Positions 26,181 to 35,083 of a DNA stretch of 64,000 nt are shown piece by piece. The notes under the pieces are model-generated. The model made no database searches and was not told the origin of the DNA. It saw nothing but the letters and a program-made list of their open reading frames with translations. Source of the stretch: Ornithinibacillus sp047228935. GTDB lineage: Bacteria > Bacillota > Bacilli > Bacillales > Amphibacillaceae. The stretch lies in assembly GCF_047228935.1 (NCBI RefSeq), contig NZ_JBFEGG010000003.1, positions 1 through 64,000 of the forward strand, given 5' to 3'. The first letter of the stretch is position 1. Every line of letters begins with the position of its first letter. A program made the translations under genes and the position numbers.

Positions 26181-27161
26181 ATGAAATATGGAACAGTTGG
26201 AACGAGTATAATTACGAATAACTTTATCGAGGCTGCACGGGAACAGGGGAGTCTAACATTAGTAGGGGTCTATTCGCGAGAGGAAGAAAAGGCAAAGGAT
26301 TTTGCTAAACAAAATGGTGCAGCATATTATTATACGGACTTAGAGGAAATGGCAAAGTCGGATAAACTTGATTGTGTCTATATCGCATCTCCTAATTCTT
26401 TACATTTTGAACAAGTAAAACTGTTTCTTGAACATAAAAAGCATGTCATTTGTGAGAAGCCAATATTTTCCAACTTGAAAGAATTACATGCAGCATATGA
26501 AGTTGCCAAAGAAAATGACGTTTTTTTATTTGAGGCAATGCGAAATTTATATATGCCAGGATTTCAGTCTTTAAAAGAAAACGTAGAAAAAGTCGGAAAG
26601 CTGAGAAGTGCTATATGGAGTTATTCCAAATATTCTTCTCGCTATAACAAGGTGCGAAATGGGGAAGAACCGAATATTTTTTCGAGAAAATTTTCTGGTG
26701 GGGCTTTAGTTGATTTAGGAGTTTATCCTTTATCTGCAGCAATTGCCTTATTCGGAAGACCTGATCAAGTATCATATTCTCCAGTAATTATCGATACAGG
26801 AGTTGACGGCGGTGGTACTCTAGTATTACGCTATCCAGAATTTATTTGTACGATACTATGTTCGAAAATCACTACAACTTATAATTTATCAGAAATTCAA
26901 GGGGAAGACGGTACTATTATCATAAATGATATAGGTTCTTTTTCTGAGGTGAAATTAAAAGATATTCACACATTGGAGGAAAAAGTAATCTTTGAAAATC
27001 AATCACACCATGATATGTACTATGAGATTGACCAGTTTGTTCAAATCATTCAATCTGATGATCAAGAAAAATATCAAACAATCCAAACAATTAGCCAAGA
27101 AGTATTACGAATTACTGAAAAAGTGAGAAACGAAAATGGCATTATATTTGGCGTTGAGTAG
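26181..27161 (+). CDS. Gfo/Idh/MocA-family oxidoreductase
   Basis: 326 residues. The N-terminal Rossmann region is degenerate at its start (GTVGTSIITNNFIEAA) but the family motif CEKP is present (VICEKPIFSN). The C-terminal substrate domain has GGALVDLGVYPL. NAD(P)-dependent oxidation of a sugar or derivative is likely; the substrate is unknown. It follows licR by 88 bases and may assist beta-glucoside breakdown. Repeat copy 4 starts at its stop codon. Confidence 0.88.
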   Translation: MKYGTVGTSIITNNFIEAAREQGSLTLVGVYSREEEKAKDFAKQNGAAYYYTDLEEMAKSDKLDCVYIASPNSLHFEQVKLFLEHKKHVICEKPIFSNLKELHAAYEVAKENDVFLFEAMRNLYMPGFQSLKENVEKVGKLRSAIWSYSKYSSRYNKVRNGEEPNIFSRKFSGGALVDLGVYPLSAAIALFGRPDQVSYSPVIIDTGVDGGGTLVLRYPEFICTILCSKITTTYNLSEIQGEDGTIIINDIGSFSEVKLKDIHTLEEKVIFENQSHHDMYYEIDQFVQIIQSDDQEKYQTIQTISQEVLRITEKVRNENGIIFGVE

Positions 27162-27190
27162 TGGGACAGAGGGACAGGTTCCTCGTCCCA
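27162..27190. repeat. Dispersed palindromic repeat, copy 4
   Basis: TGGGACAGAGGGACAGG and TTCCTCGTCCCA. It starts right at the stop codon of the Gfo/Idh gene. Confidence 0.85.
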
Positions 27191-27235
27191 CCTTTGAGTA
27201 TACTGGATAGAGCGGTCACGCGGTTGGGCATTTTG

Positions 27236-27257
27236 GTGGGACAATGAACCTGTCCCG
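27236..27257. repeat. Dispersed palindromic repeat, copy 5 (short form)
   Basis: GTGGGACA and TGTCCCGC arms around ATGAACC. It is a shorter or decayed copy just beyond the stop of the fumarase-like gene, 46 bases from copy 4. The pair separates two convergent genes. Confidence 0.7.
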
Positions 27258-27260
27258 CCT

Positions 27261-28646
27261 TTAAATCAGTGCTTTGGGATTTAGGACCTTTTCTATCTCT
27301 GGTGTTAAAAGCCCTTTTTGCTGTAATATCTCTCTTATCGTTACATTCTGATCATCTGCTTCTTTCCCTATTTGGGAGGCTTGGTCATAACCCATTATTG
27401 GACTTAGGGCTGTGACTAGGGCGAGGCTGGATTCCATCCATTTTTTACAAATTTCCTCATTACCTTGAATTCCACTGATACATTTGATTGTTAGAGTTGA
27501 TATTGCATTATACATAATGTCCAGTGATTCTAATAATGTATATGCAATCATCGGCATCATGACGTTTATTTCAAGTTGGCTAGCTGTTCCAGCATGTGCT
27601 ATGGCTGCTTCAAATCCAATTACTTGGCAACAAACCATGTGTGTCATCTCAAGAATTGCTGGGTTTACTTTTCCAGGCATGATGGTGGAGCCTGGTTGGA
27701 CTGATGGTAAGGTAATCTCGGCAAGTCCTGTTCGTGGACCAGAAGCGAGTAATCTTAAATCACTCGTTATTTTTATCAAATGAATCGATAATTCCTTTAA
27801 AGTCGTCATAACCCGGATTGGTGCACCTGTATTTTGCATAAATTCAAAGATGTTTTCGGGACTTCTAAAAGGAAGGTGGGTACGTTTTTTAACTTCTTCT
27901 AGTACCCTTTTAGCATAATCCGGATGGGTATTTACTTTAGTACCGATTGCAGTTCCACCAAGACCGATTTCATATAATTTATCTGCTGATTGTTCTACTT
28001 GTTGAATCATCGAATGGATGGTTGACGAATATCCCTCGAACTCTTGGCCTAAACGCATGGGGACGGCATCGTGTAAGTGTGTTCTACCTGATTTGACTAT
28101 AGGCATAAATTCAGTTGCTTTTCTATCCAGCTCGGAATGTAGTTCTTTTAATGATGGTAATAGCTTATGAACTATCGTTTCTATTGCAGCGATTTGCATG
28201 GCAGAATGAAAGGTATCGTTTGTTGATTGATGATTGTTTACATGGTCATTCGGGTGAATTCGTTTATGATTTTGCTTAGCGGTCCATAATTCAGTTGCTC
28301 GGTTGGCAATGACTTCATTAGCATTCATATTTTGAGAAGTGCCAGCTCCAGCTTGATACACATCAATTACAAATTGATCATCCCATTTCCCTTCGATTAC
28401 TTCCTCTGCAGCTTGAATAATAGCCTTACCAATAGAAGAAGGTAGGATTTCAAGGTCCATATTAACTTTCGCAGCAGAAGCTTTAATGATTCCTTGTGCT
28501 CGAATGAAGGAACGAGGGAGACGTTTGCCACTAATTTGGAAGTTTTCAACTGCACGTTGCGTTTGTGCCCCGTAATAAGCATCTTTTGGCACTTGGATAT
28601 TTCCTAACGTATCTTTTTCCGTACGATAGTTATCAGAAAAAGTCAT
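27261..28646 (-). CDS. fumC: Class II fumarase/aspartase superfamily lyase, fumarase-like
   Basis: 461 residues. The superfamily signature is GSTIMPGKVNP; others are DAYYGAQTQRAVENF, SNDTFHSAMQ, SGRTHLHDAVP and GGTAIGTKVNTHPD. GRTH (histidine, rather than the glutamine of aspartase) favours fumarate hydratase, reversibly making malate. However, VPMRLGQEF and MTHMVCCQVIG are between the fumarase and aspartase types, so substrate assignment is moderate. It is a single gene with a GGAG site. Confidence 0.78.
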   Translation of the reverse strand: MTFSDNYRTEKDTLGNIQVPKDAYYGAQTQRAVENFQISGKRLPRSFIRAQGIIKASAAKVNMDLEILPSSIGKAIIQAAEEVIEGKWDDQFVIDVYQAGAGTSQNMNANEVIANRATELWTAKQNHKRIHPNDHVNNHQSTNDTFHSAMQIAAIETIVHKLLPSLKELHSELDRKATEFMPIVKSGRTHLHDAVPMRLGQEFEGYSSTIHSMIQQVEQSADKLYEIGLGGTAIGTKVNTHPDYAKRVLEEVKKRTHLPFRSPENIFEFMQNTGAPIRVMTTLKELSIHLIKITSDLRLLASGPRTGLAEITLPSVQPGSTIMPGKVNPAILEMTHMVCCQVIGFEAAIAHAGTASQLEINVMMPMIAYTLLESLDIMYNAISTLTIKCISGIQGNEEICKKWMESSLALVTALSPIMGYDQASQIGKEADDQNVTIREILQQKGLLTPEIEKVLNPKALI

Positions 28647-28752
28647 GTTTTCGCTCCTTGTAAAAATTCGTTTGTGGTTAGTGTTTCCGAAGGAGATTGG
28701 ATTAAACGGAAAATTTGGGGTGGTGAAAGTCCAGAGTTTGCTGGGATCTATA

Positions 28753-28773
28753 AGGACAAGGGACCTGTCTCCT
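28753..28773. repeat. Possible decayed dispersed repeat, copy 6
   Basis: AGGACAAGGGACCTGTCTCCT keeps the core order of the repeat family in the inverted orientation but with lost outer arms. Confidence 0.45.
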
Positions 28774-28861
28774 GAGCGATTTTGATGTAATTTTTCATTG
28801 ATTTATCTACATAATAATGTTAGTATACTGATAATTTACCGTTTGAAGGGAGGAATTGGAC

Positions 28862-29395
28862 TTGAGATCAGTAACTTTAACTGACATTTACAATCATCCA
28901 ATTACGCAAAAATATGTTAGACGTTCCGGAATGGCACATGCGATTTCCGTCGCTTATCATGCGTTTCATATTGCTAAAGAATATAAGGTAAATCCAGATT
29001 GGGCAGCCAAAGCAGGTTTCCTACATGATATCGGACATTATGAATGGTATAGTGACGGGGAGTGGGATTATCAGCTCTATCGTGATTATGATATCCATCC
29101 AATCAAGGGGGCAGAGCGTGCTCATAAATTATTAGTACGGTTAGGCGAAGATAAGCAAGCTGCTAAAGAAATCGCACATGCAATTTTATTTCATACCGAC
29201 TCCGCACTTCCACAAGGAGAGTTTCAATTTACCCCGTTACAAAAAGTCGTCCACTTAGCTGACGAAAAAGACAAACAACCGGGAAATTTACACCATTACC
29301 GAAACATCGATCAACCAAAAGAACAATTACTCATCCAACAACTAGACCAACAAATCAACGAGTGGGACAAGGGGACAGGTTCCTCGTCCCAGTAA
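28862..29395 (+). CDS. HD-domain phosphohydrolase
   Basis: 177 residues. Metal residues: His in RRSGMAHAISVAYHA, the HD pair in AGFLHDIGHYEW, and later HAILFHTD. Such small HD proteins hydrolyse nucleotides or phosphoesters; the substrate is unknown. The TTG at 28862 has AAGGGAGG at 7-base spacing; the TTG two codons earlier touches the site. The last residues WDKGTGSSSQ derive from repeat copy 7. Confidence 0.85.
   Translation: MRSVTLTDIYNHPITQKYVRRSGMAHAISVAYHAFHIAKEYKVNPDWAAKAGFLHDIGHYEWYSDGEWDYQLYRDYDIHPIKGAERAHKLLVRLGEDKQAAKEIAHAILFHTDSALPQGEFQFTPLQKVVHLADEKDKQPGNLHHYRNIDQPKEQLLIQQLDQQINEWDKGTGSSSQ
29363..29391. repeat. Dispersed palindromic repeat, copy 7
   Basis: TGGGACAAGGGGACAGG and TTCCTCGTCCCA. 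It lies inside the 3' coding end of the HD gene and is translated as DKGTGSSS; the stop TAA follows within two codons. Confidence 0.87.
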
Positions 29396-29568
29396 GGGTG
29401 TGGATATGTACTTATTACATAGTATGACTAAATTTCCCCCCTTCCTCCAGAGACTATTTCTTCAGTTATTCATTTCCGATGAAACCTTTCTTTTAAGTGA
29501 ATATTCAATGTGAAAATCAAATATGTATAGGTAGACAAGTATTTTCCACAGAAAAGGAGATTTTCACA

Positions 29569-30582
29569 TTGACTTGGACTCTACTAATTATTTTACTACT
29601 CGTTTTATTCTTACCCTTTTTCGTCAAACCCATTGAACGCAATCTAGAGGTGTTTTTATTTGTAATGGGGTTTATCGCTGCGATAAGTAGTGGGGTGCTA
29701 GATTCTACTTTATGGATGAAAGCAGTTCAAAATCCAATTAAAATAACGTTAGTCGTACTCATCGCAAGTATATTATTTAAATGGTTAAGGAAACTAATTC
29801 AGCGAGGAGTATCATATGTTACCCGACGTTTGGACATGAATGTTTTCCTCACCTTGATGATTGTAATTTTAGGATTATTATCTAGTGTCATTACGGCAAT
29901 TGTCGCTGCGATTGTATTGGTTTTTATCATTAGTATGGTAAGAATTGATCGAGATACTCAAATTCGAACTGTTATTTTATCCTGTTTTTCTATTGCATTT
30001 GGATCTGTCCTAACGCCTGTCGGGGAGCCTTTAGCAACGATTACGACTAGCAAGCTAAATGAGGACTTCTTCTTTCTATTTCACCTTATTGGATTAGAAG
30101 CCATAGTTGGAGTGCTTGGAATTGGGATTTTTGCTGTGTTTTTCCTAAAGCCAAGGCGAACAGATAGGATAGAGGGAAATGGGCAGGCTGAAAGTTATAC
30201 AGAGATTATTACTCGGACATTAAAGATTTATTTATTTGTAATGGCGTTAACCTTACTTGGTTCCAGCTATAGCAATCTGGTAGATCGTTATTTGCTAGAT
30301 TTAAATACGACTATTTTGTATTGGAGTAATATGGTGTCTGCGGTGCTAGATAATGCGACCCTTGCCGCAGCGGAAATTAGCCCATCCATGAAGGTTGAGA
30401 CAATTCGATTTATCTTGCTTAGTTTAATTATTAGCGGGGGAATGCTGATTCCGGGTAATATTCCAAATATCATCGCAGCAAGTAAGTTAGAAATTACTAG
30501 CAGAGAATGGGTTCGATATGGTGTTCCAATCGGGCTTGTTATCATGAGTTTAGGGTTTGGGTATCTAGTGTTTATAGGGTAG
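29569..30582 (+). CDS. DUF1646-family membrane transporter
   Basis: About 337 residues with roughly 9-10 membrane segments. It looks like the DUF1646 family, distantly related to ion/anion transporter superfamily members; motifs such as FGSVLTPVGEPLATI and SGGMLIPGNIPNIIAA resemble the helix-break loops of such carriers. The substrate is unknown. The TTG at 29569 has AAGGAG 9 bases upstream; an ATG-free upstream extension lacks hydrophobic or family character. Confidence 0.8.
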   Translation: MTWTLLIILLLVLFLPFFVKPIERNLEVFLFVMGFIAAISSGVLDSTLWMKAVQNPIKITLVVLIASILFKWLRKLIQRGVSYVTRRLDMNVFLTLMIVILGLLSSVITAIVAAIVLVFIISMVRIDRDTQIRTVILSCFSIAFGSVLTPVGEPLATITTSKLNEDFFFLFHLIGLEAIVGVLGIGIFAVFFLKPRRTDRIEGNGQAESYTEIITRTLKIYLFVMALTLLGSSYSNLVDRYLLDLNTTILYWSNMVSAVLDNATLAAAEISPSMKVETIRFILLSLIISGGMLIPGNIPNIIAASKLEITSREWVRYGVPIGLVIMSLGFGYLVFIG

Positions 30583-30684
30583 AATTTTTCGTGAAGTTCC
30601 CTTGGTCGACAATGTTTTTGGAATATGTCGATATTTCCCGGGAAATGTGAAAGAGTCTTAGAAAAGAATAGGGTTCGTTAGTCA

Positions 30685-30730
30685 GGGATCATCATACCAC
30701 GTAGTTATAGGTGATATGATGATCCCTTTC
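30685..30730. terminator. Bidirectional hairpin
   Basis: GGGATCATCATA pairs with TATGATGATCCC around an 18-base loop, with TTTC after it. It separates the convergent DUF1646 and small basic peptide genes. Confidence 0.75.
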
Positions 30731-30741
30731 TAGTTGATCGA

Positions 30742-30876
30742 CTATTTATTTTTCTTTTGCTCTCTAGCCGCTCGTTTTCTGGCTTTCTTACTTTGGGAGA
30801 ATTCTACCCCAAATTCCGTATCACCTGTGTTATTCGTTACTGCTGACTGGGATTGATTCTTCTTACTTTTCGACAC
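30742..30876 (-). CDS. Small basic peptide, gamma-SASP-like
   Basis: 44 residues from GTG at 30876, with GGAGGT 9 bases upstream; the longer open frame begins before the ribosome site. Very rich in Lys, Ser, Gln and Arg, with an internal TEFGVEFSQSKK block similar to the FGTEFAS block of gamma-type small acid-soluble spore proteins, followed by a KKARKRAAREQKK tail. A spore-core role is possible but the match is short. Confidence 0.55.
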   Translation of the reverse strand: MSKSKKNQSQSAVTNNTGDTEFGVEFSQSKKARKRAAREQKKNK

Positions 30877-31081
30877 TCTTTCGTTACCTCCCTTCATAAG
30901 CAAACTTGCCGCTTTTTTATTCAGGAGGTATTCTTCCACAAATTAACAATTTTATGTTGTTTTTTCTGATTTTTTTGTGAAAATAAGTTCATATTTTGCA
31001 AATCGTTCTTCCTTTGAATATGAACCGACTAATAAACTAGGTTATAATTTACTTATAAAAAAAGACAAAGGTGGAGTTTAT

Positions 31082-31666
31082 ATGAAAATCGTTATAGGAA
31101 TCCTGTTTGTCTCTGTACTCATATATCATTCATATCAATTTATTCGAGTGTTATTCAAAATGAAAGAAAACGTTATATTCCCTACTAATGAAATGGAAGC
31201 CTTGGCAGTAAGGAAATTTCCAGATAAGAAAATAGAACCAGCAACTTACAAGGCACAGAAGATAGGTATTATCTTTTACACATTTTTGTTGTTGTTCATG
31301 GTAGGGATATTATTGGCTGGTTTATTTGTCCAAGGATTTAATAATTGGATTATTTTCTTATTTATTCTGTTGCCGTTTTCCCATTCTCATGATCTCTTCA
31401 ATATGTTTGCTATTTTAGAAGATGGTCTTATGGCGGGTAGTAGATTTATTCCTTGGAAAAAAGTGAAATCCATTCAATTTAAACGGATAGATATCAATCA
31501 CAGATACTATGGTCATTCTAAGGAAGTTAATGATAATGGGTATGAGATGATTATTAAAAAACGTTTAACCAATATAAGTTGTATTGTTATATCTAGGGAT
31601 ATGAAGGAGAAGTTAACAGAAATTGTTCATGAGCGGATTGACGCCAAAGGTGAGGAAGTAGTATGA
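31082..31666 (+). CDS. Unknown membrane protein with PH-like tail
   Basis: 194 residues from ATG at 31082 (GGTGGA site); the upstream 35 codons of open frame are unlikely. Hydrophobic segments lie at about 2-20, 58-80 and 86-105. The C-terminal part (DGLMAGSRFIPWKKVKSIQF ... EMIIKKR ... CIVISRDMKEKLTEIV) resembles the small bacterial PH-like or DUF5673-type domains that follow two helices. Function unknown. Repeat copy 8 is 5 bases beyond the stop. Confidence 0.7.
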   Translation: MKIVIGILFVSVLIYHSYQFIRVLFKMKENVIFPTNEMEALAVRKFPDKKIEPATYKAQKIGIIFYTFLLLFMVGILLAGLFVQGFNNWIIFLFILLPFSHSHDLFNMFAILEDGLMAGSRFIPWKKVKSIQFKRIDINHRYYGHSKEVNDNGYEMIIKKRLTNISCIVISRDMKEKLTEIVHERIDAKGEEVV

Positions 31667-31671
31667 AAGGG

Positions 31672-31700
31672 TGGGACAAGGAACCTGTCCCCTTGTCCCA
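31672..31700. repeat. Dispersed palindromic repeat, copy 8 (inverted)
   Basis: TGGGACAAGGAACCTG and TCCCCTTGTCCCA, the reverse orientation relative to copies 1, 4 and 7. It lies exactly between the stops of two convergent genes. Confidence 0.87.
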
Positions 31701-32573
31701 CTATATGATTTTTAAATAATTCCACACGGCGTTTGTGAATAGCTGTACTTGGGAAGCTAGAGGGGTGTCAGCAAATGATTGAACAAATGGTTTCAATAGT
31801 TTTTGTACAACAATTTTACGAATTCGCTCCCTATCTAATTCACTTAGTATGACATCGAATAAATCCTGCTGTTCCTCGTTAAAGTCATAATGCCCCTTTA
31901 GGTGATTTGCCATGTCCAGTAATTCCGACTTCGTCAATGCTTTTTTATGAACTGTAGACTTCAGTGAATCGGTTGCAAAATTACTTAAGAGGGTAGTACC
32001 TGTTTCTTGCATCTTACTTAAAATAACTTCTATATAAGATAAAATAGTTTCAATTAAATCGTGTAAGGAATACGGACTATTGGTTAGGTTGAGCGTAAAT
32101 AACATATAATGCATCATTCCGAAATACAGTACTGTTGCCTCTGTTGCATACTCGCGAATATCTTCCCCCATCACTTCCACTAGTCGATTAGCTAACCATT
32201 CCATTTCTATTACTCTATGTTGCAATACTAGCTTTTTTAAATCGGCTTCTCCCGAATTAAGAATATTTTCAAATAGAGCCCGCAGATTATTTTCCGCATC
32301 TAATTTCATTAAAATCGTAATTTGTTCAATTAATACTTCACGATCTTTCGGGTCTTTATCGATTTGCATAGCAACACGATGTTGACTAGCCTCATAACGG
32401 ATGTTCTCTAAGATCTTTGCAATACAGTCATTTTTAGAAGAAAAGTAATTGTAAAATGTTCCTTTGGAAATATTCGCTTTATCAATGATTTCCTGAATAG
32501 AGGTTTGTTGAAACCCTTTTTCGATAAATAACTTTAAGGCAATACTCGCAACTTTTCGCTTACGCTCGTTCAT
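31701..32573 (-). CDS. TetR-family regulator with long C-terminal domain
   Basis: 290 residues. The N-terminal HTH is clear (ALKLFIEKGFQQTSIQEIIDKANISKGTFYNYFSSK, residues about 11-46). The ligand/dimerisation part is about 90 residues longer than a typical 190-200 residue TetR; the extra C-terminal segment (about 200-290) has no recognised domain. It is divergent from a DHA2 drug exporter gene, which it probably represses. Confidence 0.88.
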   Translation of the reverse strand: MNERKRKVASIALKLFIEKGFQQTSIQEIIDKANISKGTFYNYFSSKNDCIAKILENIRYEASQHRVAMQIDKDPKDREVLIEQITILMKLDAENNLRALFENILNSGEADLKKLVLQHRVIEMEWLANRLVEVMGEDIREYATEATVLYFGMMHYMLFTLNLTNSPYSLHDLIETILSYIEVILSKMQETGTTLLSNFATDSLKSTVHKKALTKSELLDMANHLKGHYDFNEEQQDLFDVILSELDRERIRKIVVQKLLKPFVQSFADTPLASQVQLFTNAVWNYLKII

Positions 32574-32591
32574 TATAATCCAGTCCTTTCT

Positions 32592-32644
32592 ACTTGTAGT
32601 ATACGTTTCTTTAGGCTAGAAAACAATATTTTTATACTATAAGT
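32592..32644. promoter_or_regulatory. Inverted-repeat pair in TetR-exporter intergenic region
   Basis: ACTTGTAGTATA (32592-32603) and TATACTATAAGT (32633-32644) are inverted repeats matching 11 of 12, separated by 29 bases. They are candidate operator half-sites for the divergent TetR protein. Confidence 0.55.
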
Positions 32645-32723
32645 AAAAAAACGTTGCAAAAATTGAACTATGGGTATAAAATAATCAAATGCAAACAAAT
32701 TAAAAGAGAAGAAGGGAACAATC

Positions 32724-34235
32724 ATGAATACACAAATGAATAAACCACCATATTTAATGATTAGTATCTTATTTATTGGTGCTTTTGTATCATTTCTTAA
32801 TAATTCATTATTAAATGTAGCACTACCATCGATTATGGTAGATTTAGAGATTAAAGATTACTCAACTGTACAATGGTTAGCGACAGGCTATATGCTCGTT
32901 AGTGGAATTTTAGTTCCAGCATCGGCATTTTTAATTACTCGTTTTTCAAACCGTAGTTTATTTATCACGTCAATGGCAATCTTTACGTTAGGTACAGCAA
33001 TTGCAGCTTTTGCTCCTAACTTTGGTTTGTTGTTAACAGGACGTATGATTCAAGCTGCAGGTTCATCCGTAATGGGACCATTATTAATGAACATTATGTT
33101 AGTAAGTTTCCCACGTGAAAAACGTGGAGCAGCAATGGGTGTCTTTGGTATGGTTATGATCGCAGCACCTGCAATCGGTCCTACCTTGTCAGGATATATT
33201 GTGGAATACCATAATTGGCGCTTATTATTTGAAATGATTTTACCATTAGCGGTTATTAGTTTACTATTAGCTATTTGGAAATTTGATAATGTCATGGAAC
33301 AAAATAAAAATGCAACCCTTGATTATTTATCTGTTGTGTTATCTAGTATTGGTTTCGGTGGGATTTTGTACGGAGTAAGTACAGCAAGCTCTAACGGTTG
33401 GAATGATTCAGTCGTTGTTACGACATTAGTAGTTGGTGGAATTGCATTAATTCTCTTTATCATTCGTCAGTTGAAGATGGATGAGCCGTTATTAGATTTA
33501 CGCACTTATAAATATCCGATGTTCGCTTTAGCATCTGTCATCGCCATGGTTAATGCGGTTGCGATGTTCTCTGGAATGATTTTAACACCTGCCTATGTAC
33601 AGGATGTTCGTGGTATTTCACCAATGGATTCAGGGTTAATGTTATTACCAGGTGCGATTATTATGGGAATCATGTCTCCTATTACAGGGAAACTGTTTGA
33701 TAAATTTGGTCCTCGAGCTTTATCGGTAGTCGGACTTATTATTACTGGTATTTCCACTTATTTACTTGCACATGTGCAAATTGATTCTACTTACACGTTT
33801 ATCGTCGTAGTATATTCCTTACGTATGTTAGGTATGTCTATGGTTATGATGCCAATTATGACAAATGGATTGAATCAGCTACCAACTAGATTAAATCCAC
33901 ATGGAACGGCAATTAATAATACTGCACAACAAGTGTCTGGCTCAATTGGTACAGCAGTTATGGTAACCATTATGACTTCTGTAGCAACTTCAAAGGGAGA
34001 AAGCTTAATGAGTGGGGTTGATCCTTCTACATTAACTGAAGCATCAATTGCTTCTATGTCCCAACAAGCATTGCTTAACGGAATTCAGTTTTCTTTTTAT
34101 GTTGCCCTTGGAATTAACATCGTTGCATTAGTTCTTGCATTGTTTATTAAACGTGTGGATACAAGTGATAAAGCTGTATATGAAATTGAAAAGCAGGGAA
34201 AAGGTGACGGAGAGGCACAACCGGTTGTATCGTAA
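32724..34235 (+). CDS. DHA2-family (EmrB/QacA) drug:H+ antiporter
   Basis: 503 residues with about 14 membrane segments. MFS motifs include NVALPSIMVDL (motif D1), the PREKRGAAMGVFGMVMIAAPAIGPTLSGYI motif C region and a repeated-half LPGAIIMGIMSPITGKLFDKFG. It exports drugs or other toxic compounds. It is divergent from the tetR gene; a hairpin after the stop ends transcription. Confidence 0.92.
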   Translation: MNTQMNKPPYLMISILFIGAFVSFLNNSLLNVALPSIMVDLEIKDYSTVQWLATGYMLVSGILVPASAFLITRFSNRSLFITSMAIFTLGTAIAAFAPNFGLLLTGRMIQAAGSSVMGPLLMNIMLVSFPREKRGAAMGVFGMVMIAAPAIGPTLSGYIVEYHNWRLLFEMILPLAVISLLLAIWKFDNVMEQNKNATLDYLSVVLSSIGFGGILYGVSTASSNGWNDSVVVTTLVVGGIALILFIIRQLKMDEPLLDLRTYKYPMFALASVIAMVNAVAMFSGMILTPAYVQDVRGISPMDSGLMLLPGAIIMGIMSPITGKLFDKFGPRALSVVGLIITGISTYLLAHVQIDSTYTFIVVVYSLRMLGMSMVMMPIMTNGLNQLPTRLNPHGTAINNTAQQVSGSIGTAVMVTIMTSVATSKGESLMSGVDPSTLTEASIASMSQQALLNGIQFSFYVALGINIVALVLALFIKRVDTSDKAVYEIEKQGKGDGEAQPVVS

Positions 34236-34248
34236 GTTAAATCATGCG

Positions 34249-34284
34249 AAGGAATAGTATTGTTTGGTACTATTCCTTTTTATT
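34249..34284 (+). terminator. Terminator of exporter gene
   Basis: AAGGAATAGTAT / GTACTATTCCTT stem followed by TTTTATTTT. Confidence 0.88.
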
Positions 34285-34355
34285 TTGACTGTTAACTGGT
34301 ATAATTACCGGACACAAGTGGAAAATAATACTAGGAACGTAAAGGAGGAATAGAG

Positions 34356-34619
34356 ATGGATCCAATTGAAGTAGGCGAAGTGTTTACGATAAGTGATGAG
34401 AATAATGAAGAAAACGAAGTCGAAGTAATCGCAAAAGTAACATTACAAGGTACGGATTATGTCGCGGTAAGTTTTGTAGAAGATTTAAAGGAAGAGACAG
34501 AAGAGGATATTGATATCTTTTTCCTAAAAATCGATGCTGAAGGTGAATTATCCGCAATTGAAACGGATGAAGAATTTGATAAAGTGTCAGAGGCTTTTGA
34601 TGCTATTTTAGAAGAGTAA
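34356..34619 (+). CDS. DUF1292-family acidic protein
   Basis: 87 residues, very acidic. It has the DUF1292 pattern: VFTISDENNEENEVEVIAK and a strand-rich core (DYVAVSF, IDIFFLKI). Small cytoplasmic protein of unknown role, common in Firmicutes. It has an AAAGGAGG site and is monocistronic. Confidence 0.85.
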   Translation: MDPIEVGEVFTISDENNEENEVEVIAKVTLQGTDYVAVSFVEDLKEETEEDIDIFFLKIDAEGELSAIETDEEFDKVSEAFDAILEE

Positions 34620-34627
34620 GAATTCTA

Positions 34628-34670
34628 ATAGGAGAGTACCTTATTTAAAGGTGAACTCTCCTATTTTTTA
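34628..34670. terminator. Bidirectional terminator
   Basis: AATAGGAGAGT / ACTCTCCTATT stem with T-run after it. It overlaps the stop of the DUF2809 gene on the other strand. Confidence 0.85.
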
Positions 34671-35083
34671 TAGGAATTCCATATGAGTAGTCCCAGTTTA
34701 TTGATGAGCATTGCAAGTATGATTCCTACCGAATACCTTACTAAATCTACTACAAGAAACCCCTTGCCAAGAACTAAAGCTCCAATTGTCGTACTACGAA
34801 TTTGATTAATCCAATCTGCTTGGTAAATTTGACTAAATTCAATCCCAAAGCTGAATACGAAGCTGAGCAAAATCGAAACACGTAAACTATGTCTGACTAA
34901 TAAAAAGCGAAATCCGAAATAAACCATCATCGCCCAAAATGTATCGCCAGCGTTTTCAGACAGAAATGCGGGAAGGATTTCACCATAGATTCTAGATACT
35001 AAACCAAGGAGAATGGTTACTATTAAAGCTAATAGATATGGCAATCGAATTATAAAGGAATTGGGTTGGTTTGATATAGTCAT
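34661..35083 (-). CDS. DUF2809-family membrane protein
   Basis: 140 residues, four or five hydrophobic segments. It has LGLVSRIYGEILPAFLSENAGDTFWAMMVYFGFRFL and FSFGIEFSQIYQADWINQIRSTTIGALVLGKGF, typical of DUF2809 (VanZ-like fold). Function unknown. The ATG at 35083 has AAAGAG 8 bases upstream; a GTG three codons before is less likely. Confidence 0.8.
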   Translation of the reverse strand: MTISNQPNSFIIRLPYLLALIVTILLGLVSRIYGEILPAFLSENAGDTFWAMMVYFGFRFLLVRHSLRVSILLSFVFSFGIEFSQIYQADWINQIRSTTIGALVLGKGFLVVDLVRYSVGIILAMLINKLGLLIWNSYKK

